Below, in pieces: positions 15,757 to 23,279 of a DNA stretch of 28,256 bases. Under the pieces are notes generated by a model. The model was given only the letters and a program-made list of their open reading frames with translations. It was not told where the DNA came from and ran no database searches. The stretch comes from an uncultured Ruminiclostridium sp. (GTDB lineage Bacteria > Bacillota > Clostridia > Oscillospirales > Ruminococcaceae). Within the stretch, counting starts at the first letter, position 1. Every line of letters begins with the position of its first letter. The position numbers and the translations under genes were made by a program. Location: NCBI GenBank assembly GCA_910585505.1, contig CAJUFF010000017.1, positions 1-28,256 on the forward strand, given 5' to 3'.

Positions 15757-15781
15757 AAGGACTTTATGGTAAAAAGTTTCA
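15757..15781 (-). promoter_or_regulatory. Candidate autoregulated ECF promoter
   Basis: Minus strand TGAAACTTTTT followed by a GTCC/TTACTA block resembles extracytoplasmic-function promoters (GAAAC-type -35, CGTC-type -10). It lies about 35 bases before the TTG start, as expected when an ECF factor transcribes its own operon. The -10 is not a perfect match. Confidence 0.45.
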
Positions 15782-15888
15782 GCTTTTGAAATTTTGAGCG
15801 AAAATCCCTTTATATTTCCTGTACGCCTGTATATTAGACCATGTTCTTCCAATAATCACCGTAGAAAAATGAAAGAGAGGCTTTTATC

Positions 15889-16476
15889 ATGAAATTTTTG
15901 TCCAAGGAAAGGGCGCTTACTCTGTCCATGCTATTCGGAACCGCTCTGGCGGTGCTTATCGGAAGCTTTTCCGCTTTTGCGGGAGAATGCGCGGACATGC
16001 CCGAGCGGCTTTTTCGTATGCACATTCTGGCAAATTCCGACAGCGAAGAGGATCAGTCGCTTAAATATGCCCTGCGGGATTTTCTGTCTGAGGATATGCA
16101 ATATATTTTTGAAGGCTGCTCCACCGCCGAGGACGCCAAAAACGCCGCAAAAAAAAATCTTCGGGAAATAACCGTGAAGGCGCAGCGGTTCGTTTATGAC
16201 AGCGGATATGATTACAAAATCACCGCCAGCGTAGAAAAGGTGTTTTTTACCACCCGACAGTACGGCGCTGTTACGGTTCCCGCAGGGGAGTACGACGCCC
16301 TTCGCATACTTATCGGAGAGGGGGAAGGAAAAAACTGGTGGTGCGTGATGTTTCCTCCACTTTGTCTGGGCGCGGTGGAGGAATATGTTTATAATGCCGC
16401 TGATACCGACGATCCCGAACGGCCGGCCGAAATAAAATTCGCGCTCTTTGAATGGCTGAAAAAGATATTCGGGTAG
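15889..16476 (+). CDS. spoIIR: Stage II sporulation protein R
   Basis: SpoIIR is made in the forespore under sigma-F, exported to the intermembrane space and activates the SpoIIGA protease, which processes pro-sigma-E in the mother cell. The 195-residue product has an N-terminal signal segment (about residues 9-31), then family signatures LFRMHILANSDSEEDQSLK (about 41-59), YGAVTVPAGEYDALRILIG and GKNWWCVMFPPLC. Length fits the family core (about 190-250). AAAGAGAGG precedes the ATG. It stands alone on the plus strand between two minus-strand operons. A weak sigma-F-like GTATA occurs at 15829-15833, with a poor match at the -10, so I do not annotate the promoter. It supports the view that the organism is, or was, spore-forming. 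Confidence 0.94.
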   Translation: MKFLSKERALTLSMLFGTALAVLIGSFSAFAGECADMPERLFRMHILANSDSEEDQSLKYALRDFLSEDMQYIFEGCSTAEDAKNAAKKNLREITVKAQRFVYDSGYDYKITASVEKVFFTTRQYGAVTVPAGEYDALRILIGEGEGKNWWCVMFPPLCLGAVEEYVYNAADTDDPERPAEIKFALFEWLKKIFG

Positions 16477-16528
16477 TATTGCTCCCATTTGGAACTGTTG
16501 ATATTACGTCAGCTTAAAATAGTATTGG

Positions 16529-17659
16529 TTAACGGATTTTTTCGGGGCGTTCTCCGAAATACGAATAAAGACGGCATTTCAGCATACCGTTGTAAAGCTT
16601 TCTGTCCTTGTCCGCTTTTTTCCCGAAAAGCTCCGGAAAGCTTTCCCGCGAGGTAATGACATAAAGGCTGTTTTTGCCTAACGGCAGCATTCTTTCTCCC
16701 ATAACCCGATAAATCCCGTCCGCCTCTTCTTCCGTCAGCATACGCTGAGCGTATGGGGGATTGGTTATTATTTTAACAGATGTTTCGGGATATCGGAAGT
16801 CCTTGATATCCCGCCTTTCAAATCTGATATACTTATTTACCCCCGCTTTCCATGCGTTTTCCTCGGCCAGCTTTACGGCTTCTCCGTCCTTGTCGCAGCC
16901 GAAAAGGGTAATGTTATCGTTTTTGACTCTTTCCCCGGCCTCGCGGAATTCCCTTTCCCATATGTCCTTATGGAAGCAGTCCCACTCCGAGGCTATAAAA
17001 GCTCTGTTCATTCCCGGAGCTATATTTAGCTGTTTCATCGCCGCTTCAATAAGTATTGTGCCGCTTCCGCAGAAGGGGTCGCAGATTAAGTCGGAGCTTC
17101 TTACATGAGCGAGATCGGCCATTCCCGCCGCTAAGGTTTCTCTTATGGGAGCCTCGCCCGATCTGCTTCGGTATCCTCTTTTGTGCAGGCTGGCGCCCGT
17201 TGTGTCCAGAGTAAGCAGCATAACGTCTTTTTGAAGCAGGAAATGCACGGGAAGTGTATGCTTGCTTTCCGGAAGCTCCGTTCCGTATTTGTTCTTCATG
17301 CGTTCCGCAAGAGCTTTTTTTACCGTCCTCTGTACGGCGGGGATACTGGTTATTTTCGAGTTTAAGGAGTGTCCTTTCGCTACCGGGAAAGCGTCCTCGC
17401 TTCCCGCAAATTCTTCTATGGGAGCACTTTTTGCCCCCTCGAAAATCGCGTCGAAATCGGAAGCTTTAAACTCTCCTAAAACAATCTGTACCCTTTCGGC
17501 AACGGAGGAGGTAATATTCATTTTGGCTATAACGTTTTCGCCGCCGTCAAAGAACGCTCTCCCGTCCCTCATGGCAATATTCGTTCCGCCTGCTCTTTTT
17601 ATTTCAAAGGAAAGAGTTTTTTCAAGTCCGAAAAGGCAGGGCGCGGTTAGTCGGTACAT
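16529..17659 (-). CDS. ypsC: THUMP-domain class I SAM-dependent RNA methyltransferase (YpsC/RlmL type)
   Basis: Members of this family methylate guanosine N2 in 23S rRNA (RlmL in Escherichia coli); YpsC is the Gram-positive homologue. The 376-residue product has an N-terminal ferredoxin-like/THUMP half (to about residue 155), the LHKRGYRSRSGEAPIRETLAA linker segment, the SAM-binding motif DPFCGSGTILIEAA and the catalytic NPPY motif, followed by a C-terminal KLYNGMLKCRLYSYFG similar to other YpsC proteins. ATG at 17659 is chosen because AAAGGA stands seven bases upstream; a TTG at 17686 is the longer alternative. It lies 27 bases after the penicillin-binding protein gene on the same strand and is probably cotranscribed. 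Its 3' end faces spoIIR with only 52 bases between and no clear terminator. Confidence 0.92.
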   Translation of the reverse strand: MYRLTAPCLFGLEKTLSFEIKRAGGTNIAMRDGRAFFDGGENVIAKMNITSSVAERVQIVLGEFKASDFDAIFEGAKSAPIEEFAGSEDAFPVAKGHSLNSKITSIPAVQRTVKKALAERMKNKYGTELPESKHTLPVHFLLQKDVMLLTLDTTGASLHKRGYRSRSGEAPIRETLAAGMADLAHVRSSDLICDPFCGSGTILIEAAMKQLNIAPGMNRAFIASEWDCFHKDIWEREFREAGERVKNDNITLFGCDKDGEAVKLAEENAWKAGVNKYIRFERRDIKDFRYPETSVKIITNPPYAQRMLTEEEADGIYRVMGERMLPLGKNSLYVITSRESFPELFGKKADKDRKLYNGMLKCRLYSYFGERPEKIR

Positions 17660-17686
17660 TTTGGGGTCCTTTCTTTTTGGCGTCAA

Positions 17687-20206
17687 TCAATCGTAAAGCG
17701 GTATTTCACCCGTATCGTAATTTTCCCAGAAGTCAATAAGAAACGCGTCGTCTGAAAGATTATGGCTTTTTCCGCTGCACTTCTGTGGGATATTGCTCTT
17801 TCTGTAGTAGCCTATACGCGTTTCTGGACAGTTTTCTCCCGCGATAAGCCCCGTTCCCGTACAGTAGTTTAAAGTAATCACGTCGGGGTCGGGAACGAAC
17901 GTCTGAGCCGGCTCTCCCGCCGTAATCTCCTTCATTACATTTCCCCAGACCGCCGGAACTGTGTTCCAGTTGTCGGTTTTGTGAATGGGCTTATGGTTGT
18001 CTCTGCTTATTCTGTAACAGGCCACATATCGGGGCGTAAGTCCCACAAAGGATAATGTTGATTCGTCGTTTGCGGTACCGGTTTTTCCCACTACCTCAAT
18101 GTTTTCCAGATTCGCGTGACGTCCGGAACCGTAAAGGTTTGTTCCTGCCACAACCATTCTCATCATTCTGTTGGTGATATAAGAGGTGTCGGAGGAAATT
18201 ATTCTTTCTCCCACCGCGTCCTGAGATAAAACCGTTCTTCCGTCGCTGTCAACCACTTTAGAGTAAAGATAAGGCTCGTAATATAGGCCGCCGTTGCCCA
18301 TTATGGCGTAAGCGGAGGCAAGCTGTGTCAGCGTTACGCCCTCGGTGATAGAACCCAGAGCGAGAGGTGAATAAGACATATCGTTAACCGGGTCAAGGGT
18401 AAAGTGAAGCTTTTCCGAAAGCTGCGTATAAGCCTTTTGTATTCCCACGCGGCTTAAAACGTTTACGGCAATGGTATTGAGGGATTCCTGCACCGCGTAC
18501 CATGACGGGTAGAACTTTTCGTCTCCGAAGCCTAACTCCTCCGCGTAGTTATGGGGCCAGCGCACCGTGTTGTCCTCCGGATCGTAGCCGAATACATTGT
18601 TGTAGGGTCCCGATCCGAAAGCAGAGGCGGGGATTTTTCCCGACTGGTTTTTAAGCATTGTGGAATAGGTGATTATATTGTTTTCTATGGCGACGGAATA
18701 CACTGCCAAGGGCTTTATTGTGGAGCCTATGATCTGGGGATCCATTGTGGCGCGGTTAAAGCAGTTGTCGCCCTCTTTTTCTCCCAATCCACCTACCAGC
18801 GCCAATACGGTGCCGCTGTAATCGGTTATGATAAAGGAAGCTTGAATGGTGTTTTGTCTCGCCAGCTCCGCTTCGTTGGCGGCCGTATTTGGCGAGTCGT
18901 AAACGGTATCGGGGTTATAAGATTTAAGAACAAGAGACGGATCTCTGAACATTTCCTCAAGCTTGTTCTGCATATCCATATCCATATTCAGATACGCTTT
19001 GAAGCCGCCTTTATAGAACAGCTCCTTAGCCGCGTCGTTTGTTATGCCCTTAAGCTCCGCCAGATCCTTTATTATCTGGTTTATAGCCGCGTCCACATAC
19101 CAGTTCTGGCTCACCTCATAGTCGCCGTTCCATTTGTACGGAGTATAGGAATCCGCGTCCTCCACTCCCAGTTCCTCCCAGGAAACATTTTCGTAATACA
19201 GATCGTCGTCCTCATCGTCCTCGTCCTGTATTCCGTAATATTCGTTATAGCGCTCGTCAACATAGCCGAAATCGTCGCCCTTAACGGGAAGGCGAAACCT
19301 TACCTTTTCGTTTATGGCATCGTTGTACTCTTGTGTGGAGATATAGCCGTATTCGTACATTTTATTGAGGGCGTTTACCTGTCCTTCTCTGGTTTTGGTG
19401 AGATTTGCGTAGGGGTTTCTGATTGAGGGGGAGCGCACTATTCCCGCCAGTATCGCCGCTTCGGCTATGGTCAGTTGGTCGGGGGTCTTATCAAAGTATC
19501 TCATTGAAGCCGAGGCGATGCCGAAAGTAACGCCGCCTAAAGGGATACGGTTAAGATAGCTTTCCAGTATCTCGTTTTTCGAGTATTTTTTTTCCAGTTC
19601 CAGAGCGCGGAATATTTCTCTGAGCTTGCGCCCTATGCTTACTTCTTTATCGCCCGTGATATCTCTTACAAGCTGTTGGGTAATGGTGGAGCCGCCGTCG
19701 GTTCCACCCTCGGCCACCATTCTTACCGTTACCGCCACGGTTCTTTTCCAGTCCACTCCGTCGTGCTCAAGAAAGCGCGCGTCCTCTACGGATATAAATG
19801 CGTTGATAACATGCTGCGGCAGATCGCTAAGCTTTATAAGCACGCGGTTTTCGTCGGTGCTGAGCTGCTTCAGCGCCACCTCGTTCCCCGCCGCGTCGTA
19901 GGCGTAAAGGAAGGTGGAGGAATTAAGCTCCGCATCCTCAAGACTCACGTCAAAGTCCGTTTCCGCAAACTGCGTGACGTAAAGGGCAAGTCCCGTAATA
20001 ATAATGCAGATCGCTATTATAATTACCAACAGCATTGCGGCGACCGTAGTGCCTATTATACCGACGCTTTTTCCTATTACTTGCAGCGGAGTGATCTTTT
20101 CCGGCTCCAAAACGGCTCCGAGATGTTGTTTCTTCTTTTTCTTTTTTAAAGCGGAATCACTTTCGTCGCCTATTTTTACATATTTTACTTTTTTTTCGTT
20201 ATTCAT
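17687..20206 (-). CDS. Class A penicillin-binding protein (PBP1A-like)
   Basis: Bifunctional peptidoglycan synthase (glycosyltransferase GT51 plus transpeptidase) at the outer face of the membrane. The 839-residue product has a lysine-rich cytoplasmic tail, one membrane segment (about 53-77), the GT51 catalytic block EDARFLEHDGVDWKR (Glu about 141) and GGSTITQQLVRDI, a transpeptidase with STIK (active Ser about 495), SLN (about 575) and KTGT (about 708). A strongly acidic insert (DEDDEDDDL, about 328-336) lies between the two domains. Length and order fit ponA/pbp1A. ATG at 20206 follows GGTGA at five bases; a TTG at 20218 is less likely. It has its own promoter with an overlapping inverted repeat, and ypsC follows in the same operon. 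Confidence 0.95.
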   Translation of the reverse strand: MNNEKKVKYVKIGDESDSALKKKKKKQHLGAVLEPEKITPLQVIGKSVGIIGTTVAAMLLVIIIAICIIITGLALYVTQFAETDFDVSLEDAELNSSTFLYAYDAAGNEVALKQLSTDENRVLIKLSDLPQHVINAFISVEDARFLEHDGVDWKRTVAVTVRMVAEGGTDGGSTITQQLVRDITGDKEVSIGRKLREIFRALELEKKYSKNEILESYLNRIPLGGVTFGIASASMRYFDKTPDQLTIAEAAILAGIVRSPSIRNPYANLTKTREGQVNALNKMYEYGYISTQEYNDAINEKVRFRLPVKGDDFGYVDERYNEYYGIQDEDDEDDDLYYENVSWEELGVEDADSYTPYKWNGDYEVSQNWYVDAAINQIIKDLAELKGITNDAAKELFYKGGFKAYLNMDMDMQNKLEEMFRDPSLVLKSYNPDTVYDSPNTAANEAELARQNTIQASFIITDYSGTVLALVGGLGEKEGDNCFNRATMDPQIIGSTIKPLAVYSVAIENNIITYSTMLKNQSGKIPASAFGSGPYNNVFGYDPEDNTVRWPHNYAEELGFGDEKFYPSWYAVQESLNTIAVNVLSRVGIQKAYTQLSEKLHFTLDPVNDMSYSPLALGSITEGVTLTQLASAYAIMGNGGLYYEPYLYSKVVDSDGRTVLSQDAVGERIISSDTSYITNRMMRMVVAGTNLYGSGRHANLENIEVVGKTGTANDESTLSFVGLTPRYVACYRISRDNHKPIHKTDNWNTVPAVWGNVMKEITAGEPAQTFVPDPDVITLNYCTGTGLIAGENCPETRIGYYRKSNIPQKCSGKSHNLSDDAFLIDFWENYDTGEIPLYD

Positions 20207-20280
20207 ATTATTCACCAATAAGTACTGCTCATAAGCGGGTTTACGGAAAAAATATGCTTTTTCCGCGTATTTTCTGTTTT

Positions 20281-20309
20281 AGTATACCACATTTTTGCTG
20301 AAATGTTAA
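20281..20309 (-). promoter_or_regulatory. Promoter of the penicillin-binding protein operon
   Basis: Minus strand TTAACA (20304-20309), 17 bases, TATACT (20281-20286). The -35 lies inside one arm of an inverted repeat, which suggests control by a repressor. Confidence 0.75.
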
Positions 20310-20329
20310 GTACTTTTTAACATTTTCAG
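20298..20329. promoter_or_regulatory. Inverted repeat overlapping the PBP -35, operator candidate
   Basis: CTGAAATGTTAA (20298-20309) and TTAACATTTTCAG (20317-20329) are reverse complements apart from one extra T, seven bases apart. It covers the -35 and sits between the divergent promoters of the PBP operon and the zinc-ribbon protein gene, so it might influence either. Confidence 0.45.
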
Positions 20330-20367
20330 AAATTTAACTTAAACTAATGTGAAATTTACCAATACTC

Positions 20368-20396
20368 TTGACAATATGACATAAAAATAGTATAAT
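20368..20396 (+). promoter_or_regulatory. Promoter of the zinc-ribbon membrane protein
   Basis: TTGACA (20368-20373), 17 bases, TATAAT (20391-20396): exact sigma-A consensus. It is 347 bases upstream of the ATG, so the transcript has a long leader. Confidence 0.85.
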
Positions 20397-20445
20397 TATG
20401 CTAAAATGTACTATGAAATGTGCGTTTCGGATTCAATATAATCGT

Positions 20446-20543
20446 TGCCGGATGCCCCCGCCTCTCAGGCGGCAAAGTCTCTTCGTATTTCGGTAGGGGA
20501 TAATCCCCCGCTGAACCTCTGAATTGCAAAGCAATTCCGGCAG
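20446..20543 (+). ncRNA. Structured leader RNA candidate
   Basis: About 50 bases downstream of the promoter, TGCCGGA (20446-20452) and TCCGGCA (20536-20542) could close a multi-branch structure. Inside are three hairpins: CCGCC-TCTCA-GGCGG (20458-20472), GGGGA-TAA-TCCCC (20496-20508) and GAATTGC-AAA-GCAATTC (20521-20537). The last shares two bases with the closing stem, and the run of C at 20455-20459 could instead pair with GGGG at 20496, so alternative folds are possible. I do not recognise a known riboswitch core. It could equally be a dispersed palindromic repeat. Confidence 0.5.
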
Positions 20544-20552
20544 CTTGTTTAA

Positions 20553-20712
20553 GAAACTGTTCCGATAGAAATTGGCGCACGTCTTTTCGGCATATTTTGC
20601 CGCTGACTGCGTTAAAAATTCTTGACGGGCGACAGCCCGCCTGCGGATTTTTGCCTTATCATCAACAAAATATGCTCGAAAATCCGCACGCCATTCTTAT
20701 TGTAACATTTTC
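20553..20712 (+). repeat. 160-bp fold-back (MITE-like) element, family 1 copy B
   Basis: It is homologous to 773-932 across all 160 positions without gaps, and is likewise flanked by TAA on both sides (20550-20552, 20713-20715). Its terminal repeats are degraded compared with copy A. The internal hairpin is CGGGC-GACA-GCCCG, where copy A has CTTGC-GACA-GCAAG: two base pairs changed on both arms together. It ends 31 bases before the ATG of the zinc-ribbon protein, in the same orientation to its gene as copy A. An open frame from 20597 joins the gene but is not supported by a ribosome site. Confidence 0.8.
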
Positions 20713-20743
20713 TAAGCTAACTTATTTACGGAAAGGAATTATA

Positions 20744-21550
20744 ATGAACAATCAGTATCAGCAGCCCAACGGGCAAATGCCACCGCCTTACATACCGCCG
20801 CAGAAACCCCGCGTTGATCCCGCGTTTGTGAAAAAACAGAAGACGGACGCCGTAAACAATCTCGGAGACAAGATAGCGCAAGCTCTAAAGGCCGATCCCA
20901 TTCTGACCTTTATAGAGAAAAATTCAGAGATTTTTTCCTACATAGTAACCGGAATATGCGTACTGTTTTCAATAATACTTATGTCCGCGGGCAACTTTAG
21001 GATTCCCTTCGGCGTTGTTTCCGTCGTATTCGGATTCTTTGCTCTTTCAAAAAAGAAGCTTTTGCCGCTTGCTGTGGCTATGTCTGCGGTTTCACTGTTC
21101 AGTCTTATCTGTTTCATACACAGTATCGCCTATATGATTCAGACGGTAAAATACGGCTTTTTCGGCTCTGTTTTCGGAGGAGCTTTGTTGGGCATATTTT
21201 TTTCACTGTTGGAATTGGCCGCGGTGGGATTCCTTACTTTTATCGTGTGGACTTATTTTCAAGCGACGCTTCCGCCTAAGCCCGCGCCTGTGCAGCAGCC
21301 CTACTACGGACAGCCTCAGCAGCCCGCTCAGTACGGGCAGAATATGCAGCAGCCCCCCATTCAGCCGGCTCAGTCGGTTAAGCCCGCAGCCGAGCCTATA
21401 CTTGACCCGATAGCTGCCTCTTCCGCGCCCGCGACGGTTGTTACCGCCGTGCAGGAAAAACCGAAAGTTACTCATAAGTTCTGCAGCGCCTGCGGCACCG
21501 AAAACAGTATTGACGCATCTTTTTGCAAACAGTGCGGAAATAAATTCTGA
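20744..21550 (+). CDS. Membrane protein with C-terminal zinc ribbon
   Basis: The 268-residue product has a Pro/Gln-rich cytoplasmic N-terminus, three or four membrane segments (about residues 64-165: FSYIVTGICVLFSIILM, IPFGVVSVVFGFFAL, LAVAMSAVSLFSLICFI, LLGIFFSLLELAAVGFLTFIV), a second Pro/Gln/Ala-rich segment with PQQP and QPAQ units, and a C-terminal zinc ribbon FCSACGTENSIDASFCKQCG (CX2C-X11-CX2C). Such ribbons occur on many Firmicute membrane proteins of unknown role. ATG at 20744 follows GGAAAGGAATTATA; the longer frame from 20597 is rejected because its extra 49 residues are encoded by the fold-back element. It is transcribed alone from a consensus promoter through a 340-base structured leader. 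The specific function is unknown. Confidence 0.85.
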   Translation: MNNQYQQPNGQMPPPYIPPQKPRVDPAFVKKQKTDAVNNLGDKIAQALKADPILTFIEKNSEIFSYIVTGICVLFSIILMSAGNFRIPFGVVSVVFGFFALSKKKLLPLAVAMSAVSLFSLICFIHSIAYMIQTVKYGFFGSVFGGALLGIFFSLLELAAVGFLTFIVWTYFQATLPPKPAPVQQPYYGQPQQPAQYGQNMQQPPIQPAQSVKPAAEPILDPIAASSAPATVVTAVQEKPKVTHKFCSACGTENSIDASFCKQCGNKF

Positions 21551-21685
21551 TTTATTTCCAAGCATCAGAGAGACCGAAGGCTACTGCCTACGTGGTTGCC
21601 GCTGCCTTTTGAAAAGGGGGTGACGGAAACTTAAATACGTTTTTCTCGAAGCTGTTTTTATACCAAAGGGGCTGTAAAAAACTCA

Positions 21686-21715
21686 TTACCCTGCGAGGTT
21701 CACCTCGCAGGGTAA
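21686..21715. terminator. Strong hairpin, minus-strand terminator of the lipoprotein operon
   Basis: TTACCCTGCGAGG pairs perfectly with CCTCGCAGGGTAA over a four-base loop. On the minus strand ATGAG and six T follow, which fits termination of the GNAT-lipoprotein operon about 80 bases after its stop codon. On the plus strand only AAAATTACC follows. Confidence 0.65.
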
Positions 21716-21734
21716 AATTACCGATTCCAAACAG

Positions 21735-21767
21735 GGGAAGCCCTTTCTTGCGGGGCTTCCCATTTTA
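21735..21767 (+). terminator. Terminator of the zinc-ribbon protein gene
   Basis: GGGAAGCCC (21735-21743) and GGGCTTCCC (21753-21761) pair, followed by ATTTTAT. The T-run is imperfect. It is about 185 bases after the stop codon; the intervening 21551-21680 holds no gene I can support. Confidence 0.6.
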
Positions 21768-21794
21768 TGTTGAGTCAGGGTGCTTACTGTACTT

Positions 21795-22553
21795 TCATAT
21801 TATTTTTTTGGCGTTTGTCTCAAAATCTTCCATACTTTTAAAATCTCGGATTTCAAAATTCAATTTGTAAACGGCGCCGTTATATTCTGTGACCGCAGAC
21901 GCAATCATTGCCGTGGTATTATCGGATTCGGCATATTTTCCGAAATATAAATGAATGTCGCTTTGCAATTTTTCGCTGAAATAGGATTTTTGAGAAATCT
22001 TATCCGTTTCGTATTCAGTGAAAAGAGCGGTTTTTTCTTCGTCGGGGTTTAAAAGTACGTACTGTCCGACGGGTCGTATGGCTTCGTCGGGATTCTCCTT
22101 ACGGGATTGAACGGAATCGCCGTCCCCGTCCTCTATAAACGTTTTGACAAGACCGCCGGCTGAATTCCAGTCTTCCTCGTCGGCAAGAAATATGTTTGCC
22201 TGCAGAACACAAGAGTCATATATTTTACCCATCCGAACCTTAGCGAGGACTCCGAAATCCAGAATATTCGTCTGAAGTTTTTCGCCTGCCTCGCCGAAAT
22301 CCTCAAAGACCTCCAAGAGACATATGTCCGGCATTTCCGTCGTTTCCGGCATTTGATCCGTTCCTCTATATTTTTGCTCGTTGTTTCCCGCCGGTTCTGG
22401 AAAACGATCGTGAGAAACAACATCTGTGTAACAGGTCTGTTCGGACGGTTCCGAAACGGGGATTTCGGCGGGGTTAAAAGCGCAGCTGCCGAGCAGTACT
22501 GTCGATATGCATACGGCGACCAAAATCACCGCTTGATAATATTTTTTCTTCAT
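21795..22553 (-). CDS. Predicted lipoprotein of unknown function
   Basis: The 252-residue product has a type II signal peptide: MKKKYYQ, a hydrophobic run, then the lipobox LLGSC with Cys at residue 24, so it should be lipid-anchored on the outer face of the membrane. A short acidic, Ser/Pro/Glu-rich linker (about 25-75) precedes a globular domain of about 175 residues with alternating strands, including GKYAESDNTTAMIASAVTEYNGAVYKLNFEI near the C-terminus. I do not recognise the family. GGAG stands eight bases before the ATG. It follows the GNAT gene after 33 bases on the same strand, so they are probably cotranscribed. Possible ligand-binding or envelope role is inference. Confidence 0.78.
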   Translation of the reverse strand: MKKKYYQAVILVAVCISTVLLGSCAFNPAEIPVSEPSEQTCYTDVVSHDRFPEPAGNNEQKYRGTDQMPETTEMPDICLLEVFEDFGEAGEKLQTNILDFGVLAKVRMGKIYDSCVLQANIFLADEEDWNSAGGLVKTFIEDGDGDSVQSRKENPDEAIRPVGQYVLLNPDEEKTALFTEYETDKISQKSYFSEKLQSDIHLYFGKYAESDNTTAMIASAVTEYNGAVYKLNFEIRDFKSMEDFETNAKKII

Positions 22554-22586
22554 ATAAATGTCTCCAACGCGTGTTTGCGGTGTTGC

Positions 22587-23069
22587 CTATATTCTGTATT
22601 CCATTTCCACGGTATCCTGCCATTCGCCGAACATATCCATAGCGATTCTTTCCCTTATTCCCACCATACGGAATCCGCACTTTTCATGCAGGCGGATACT
22701 GCCAGTATTCCTGCGGCATATTCTGGATTCCAGAGTCCAGATGCCAAATTCGGAGGCGTTCCTTTTAACCTCCTCAATAAGCGCGAAGCCTACGCCGTGC
22801 CTTCTGTAACCGTCTCTTACATAAATGCTGAGTTCCGCCACACCTCTGTATGCGCCGCGAGTAAGCCCTAAAGCGAGCGACGTCCAGCCTATAATGATTC
22901 CGTCCTTTTCAGCCACATAACGGCAAAAAGGCAGATGAGACCCGTCCCATTCTTCGTATTCGGGAACCCTTGTTCTGAAAGTTGCGGTGCCGCTTTCTAT
23001 GCCTTGGGCGTAAATTTCTTTTATTCCGCGGTAGTCGGCGGGAGAGGCTTCTCTTATTATAAAATTCAT
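22587..23069 (-). CDS. GNAT-family N-acetyltransferase (phosphinothricin acetyltransferase-like)
   Basis: Transfers an acetyl group from acetyl-CoA to an amine of a small molecule. The 160-residue product follows the Pat/YncA pattern: FIIREASPADYRGIKEIYAQGIESGTATF at the N-terminus, the acetyl-CoA motif SIYVRDGYRRHGVGFALIEEV (about 81-101), and NTGSIRLHEKCGFRMVGIRE (about 121-140). The pyrophosphate loop reads RRHGVG, close to the usual Q/RxxGxG/A. The natural substrate cannot be told from sequence; homologues act on methionine sulfone/sulfoximine and phosphinothricin. The ribosome site is weak (AGGAATCGG). It is first in an operon with the lipoprotein and is transcribed across the fold-back element at 23117-23276. 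Confidence 0.88.
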   Translation of the reverse strand: MNFIIREASPADYRGIKEIYAQGIESGTATFRTRVPEYEEWDGSHLPFCRYVAEKDGIIIGWTSLALGLTRGAYRGVAELSIYVRDGYRRHGVGFALIEEVKRNASEFGIWTLESRICRRNTGSIRLHEKCGFRMVGIRERIAMDMFGEWQDTVEMEYRI

Positions 23070-23116
23070 ATTGCTGTCCGATTCCTGTTTTTTATGTTTT
23101 TGTGATTTAACAATTT

Positions 23117-23276
23117 ATTGCTCCCCCAATTAACTCTTGAAGATTTTATGCGACGAGCGGCTGTCGAAAGACAAGGAAGAAAGCCGCAGGAATATGTGCA
23201 TATTTCAAGGATTTCTGACGAAGTATTTCGGCAGCCGAGCAAGCAGAAAAATTCAAGAGTTAATTGGGGGAGTAAT
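23117..23276 (-). repeat. 160-bp fold-back (MITE-like) element, family 2
   Basis: The 25-base ends (23117-23141 and 23252-23276) are inverted repeats with one mismatch; the shared inner sequence is CTCCCCCAATTAACTCTTGA. A TA lies at both edges (23116-23117 and 23276-23277), consistent with the TA duplication of IS630/mariner-type elements. The inside is an imperfect palindrome throughout (GCGGCTGTCGAAA on the left against the complement of TTTCGGCAGCCGA on the right). It is not visibly homologous to the family at 773 and 20553 but has the same length. It forms the 5' leader of the GNAT operon. No transposase is present. Confidence 0.82.
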
Positions 23277-23279
23277 ACT

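Noticed and set aside
15721..15852. 44-residue N-terminal extension of the ECF sigma factor
   Set aside because: No ribosome site, extends beyond normal ECF length and contains the likely promoter.
15829..15860. Sigma-F promoter of spoIIR
   Set aside because: GTATA is present but the matching -10 (GGNNANAMT) is poor, so it is not annotated.
20597..20743. 49-residue N-terminal extension of the zinc-ribbon protein
   Set aside because: Falls inside the fold-back element; the GGAAAGGAATTATA site fits the ATG at 20744.
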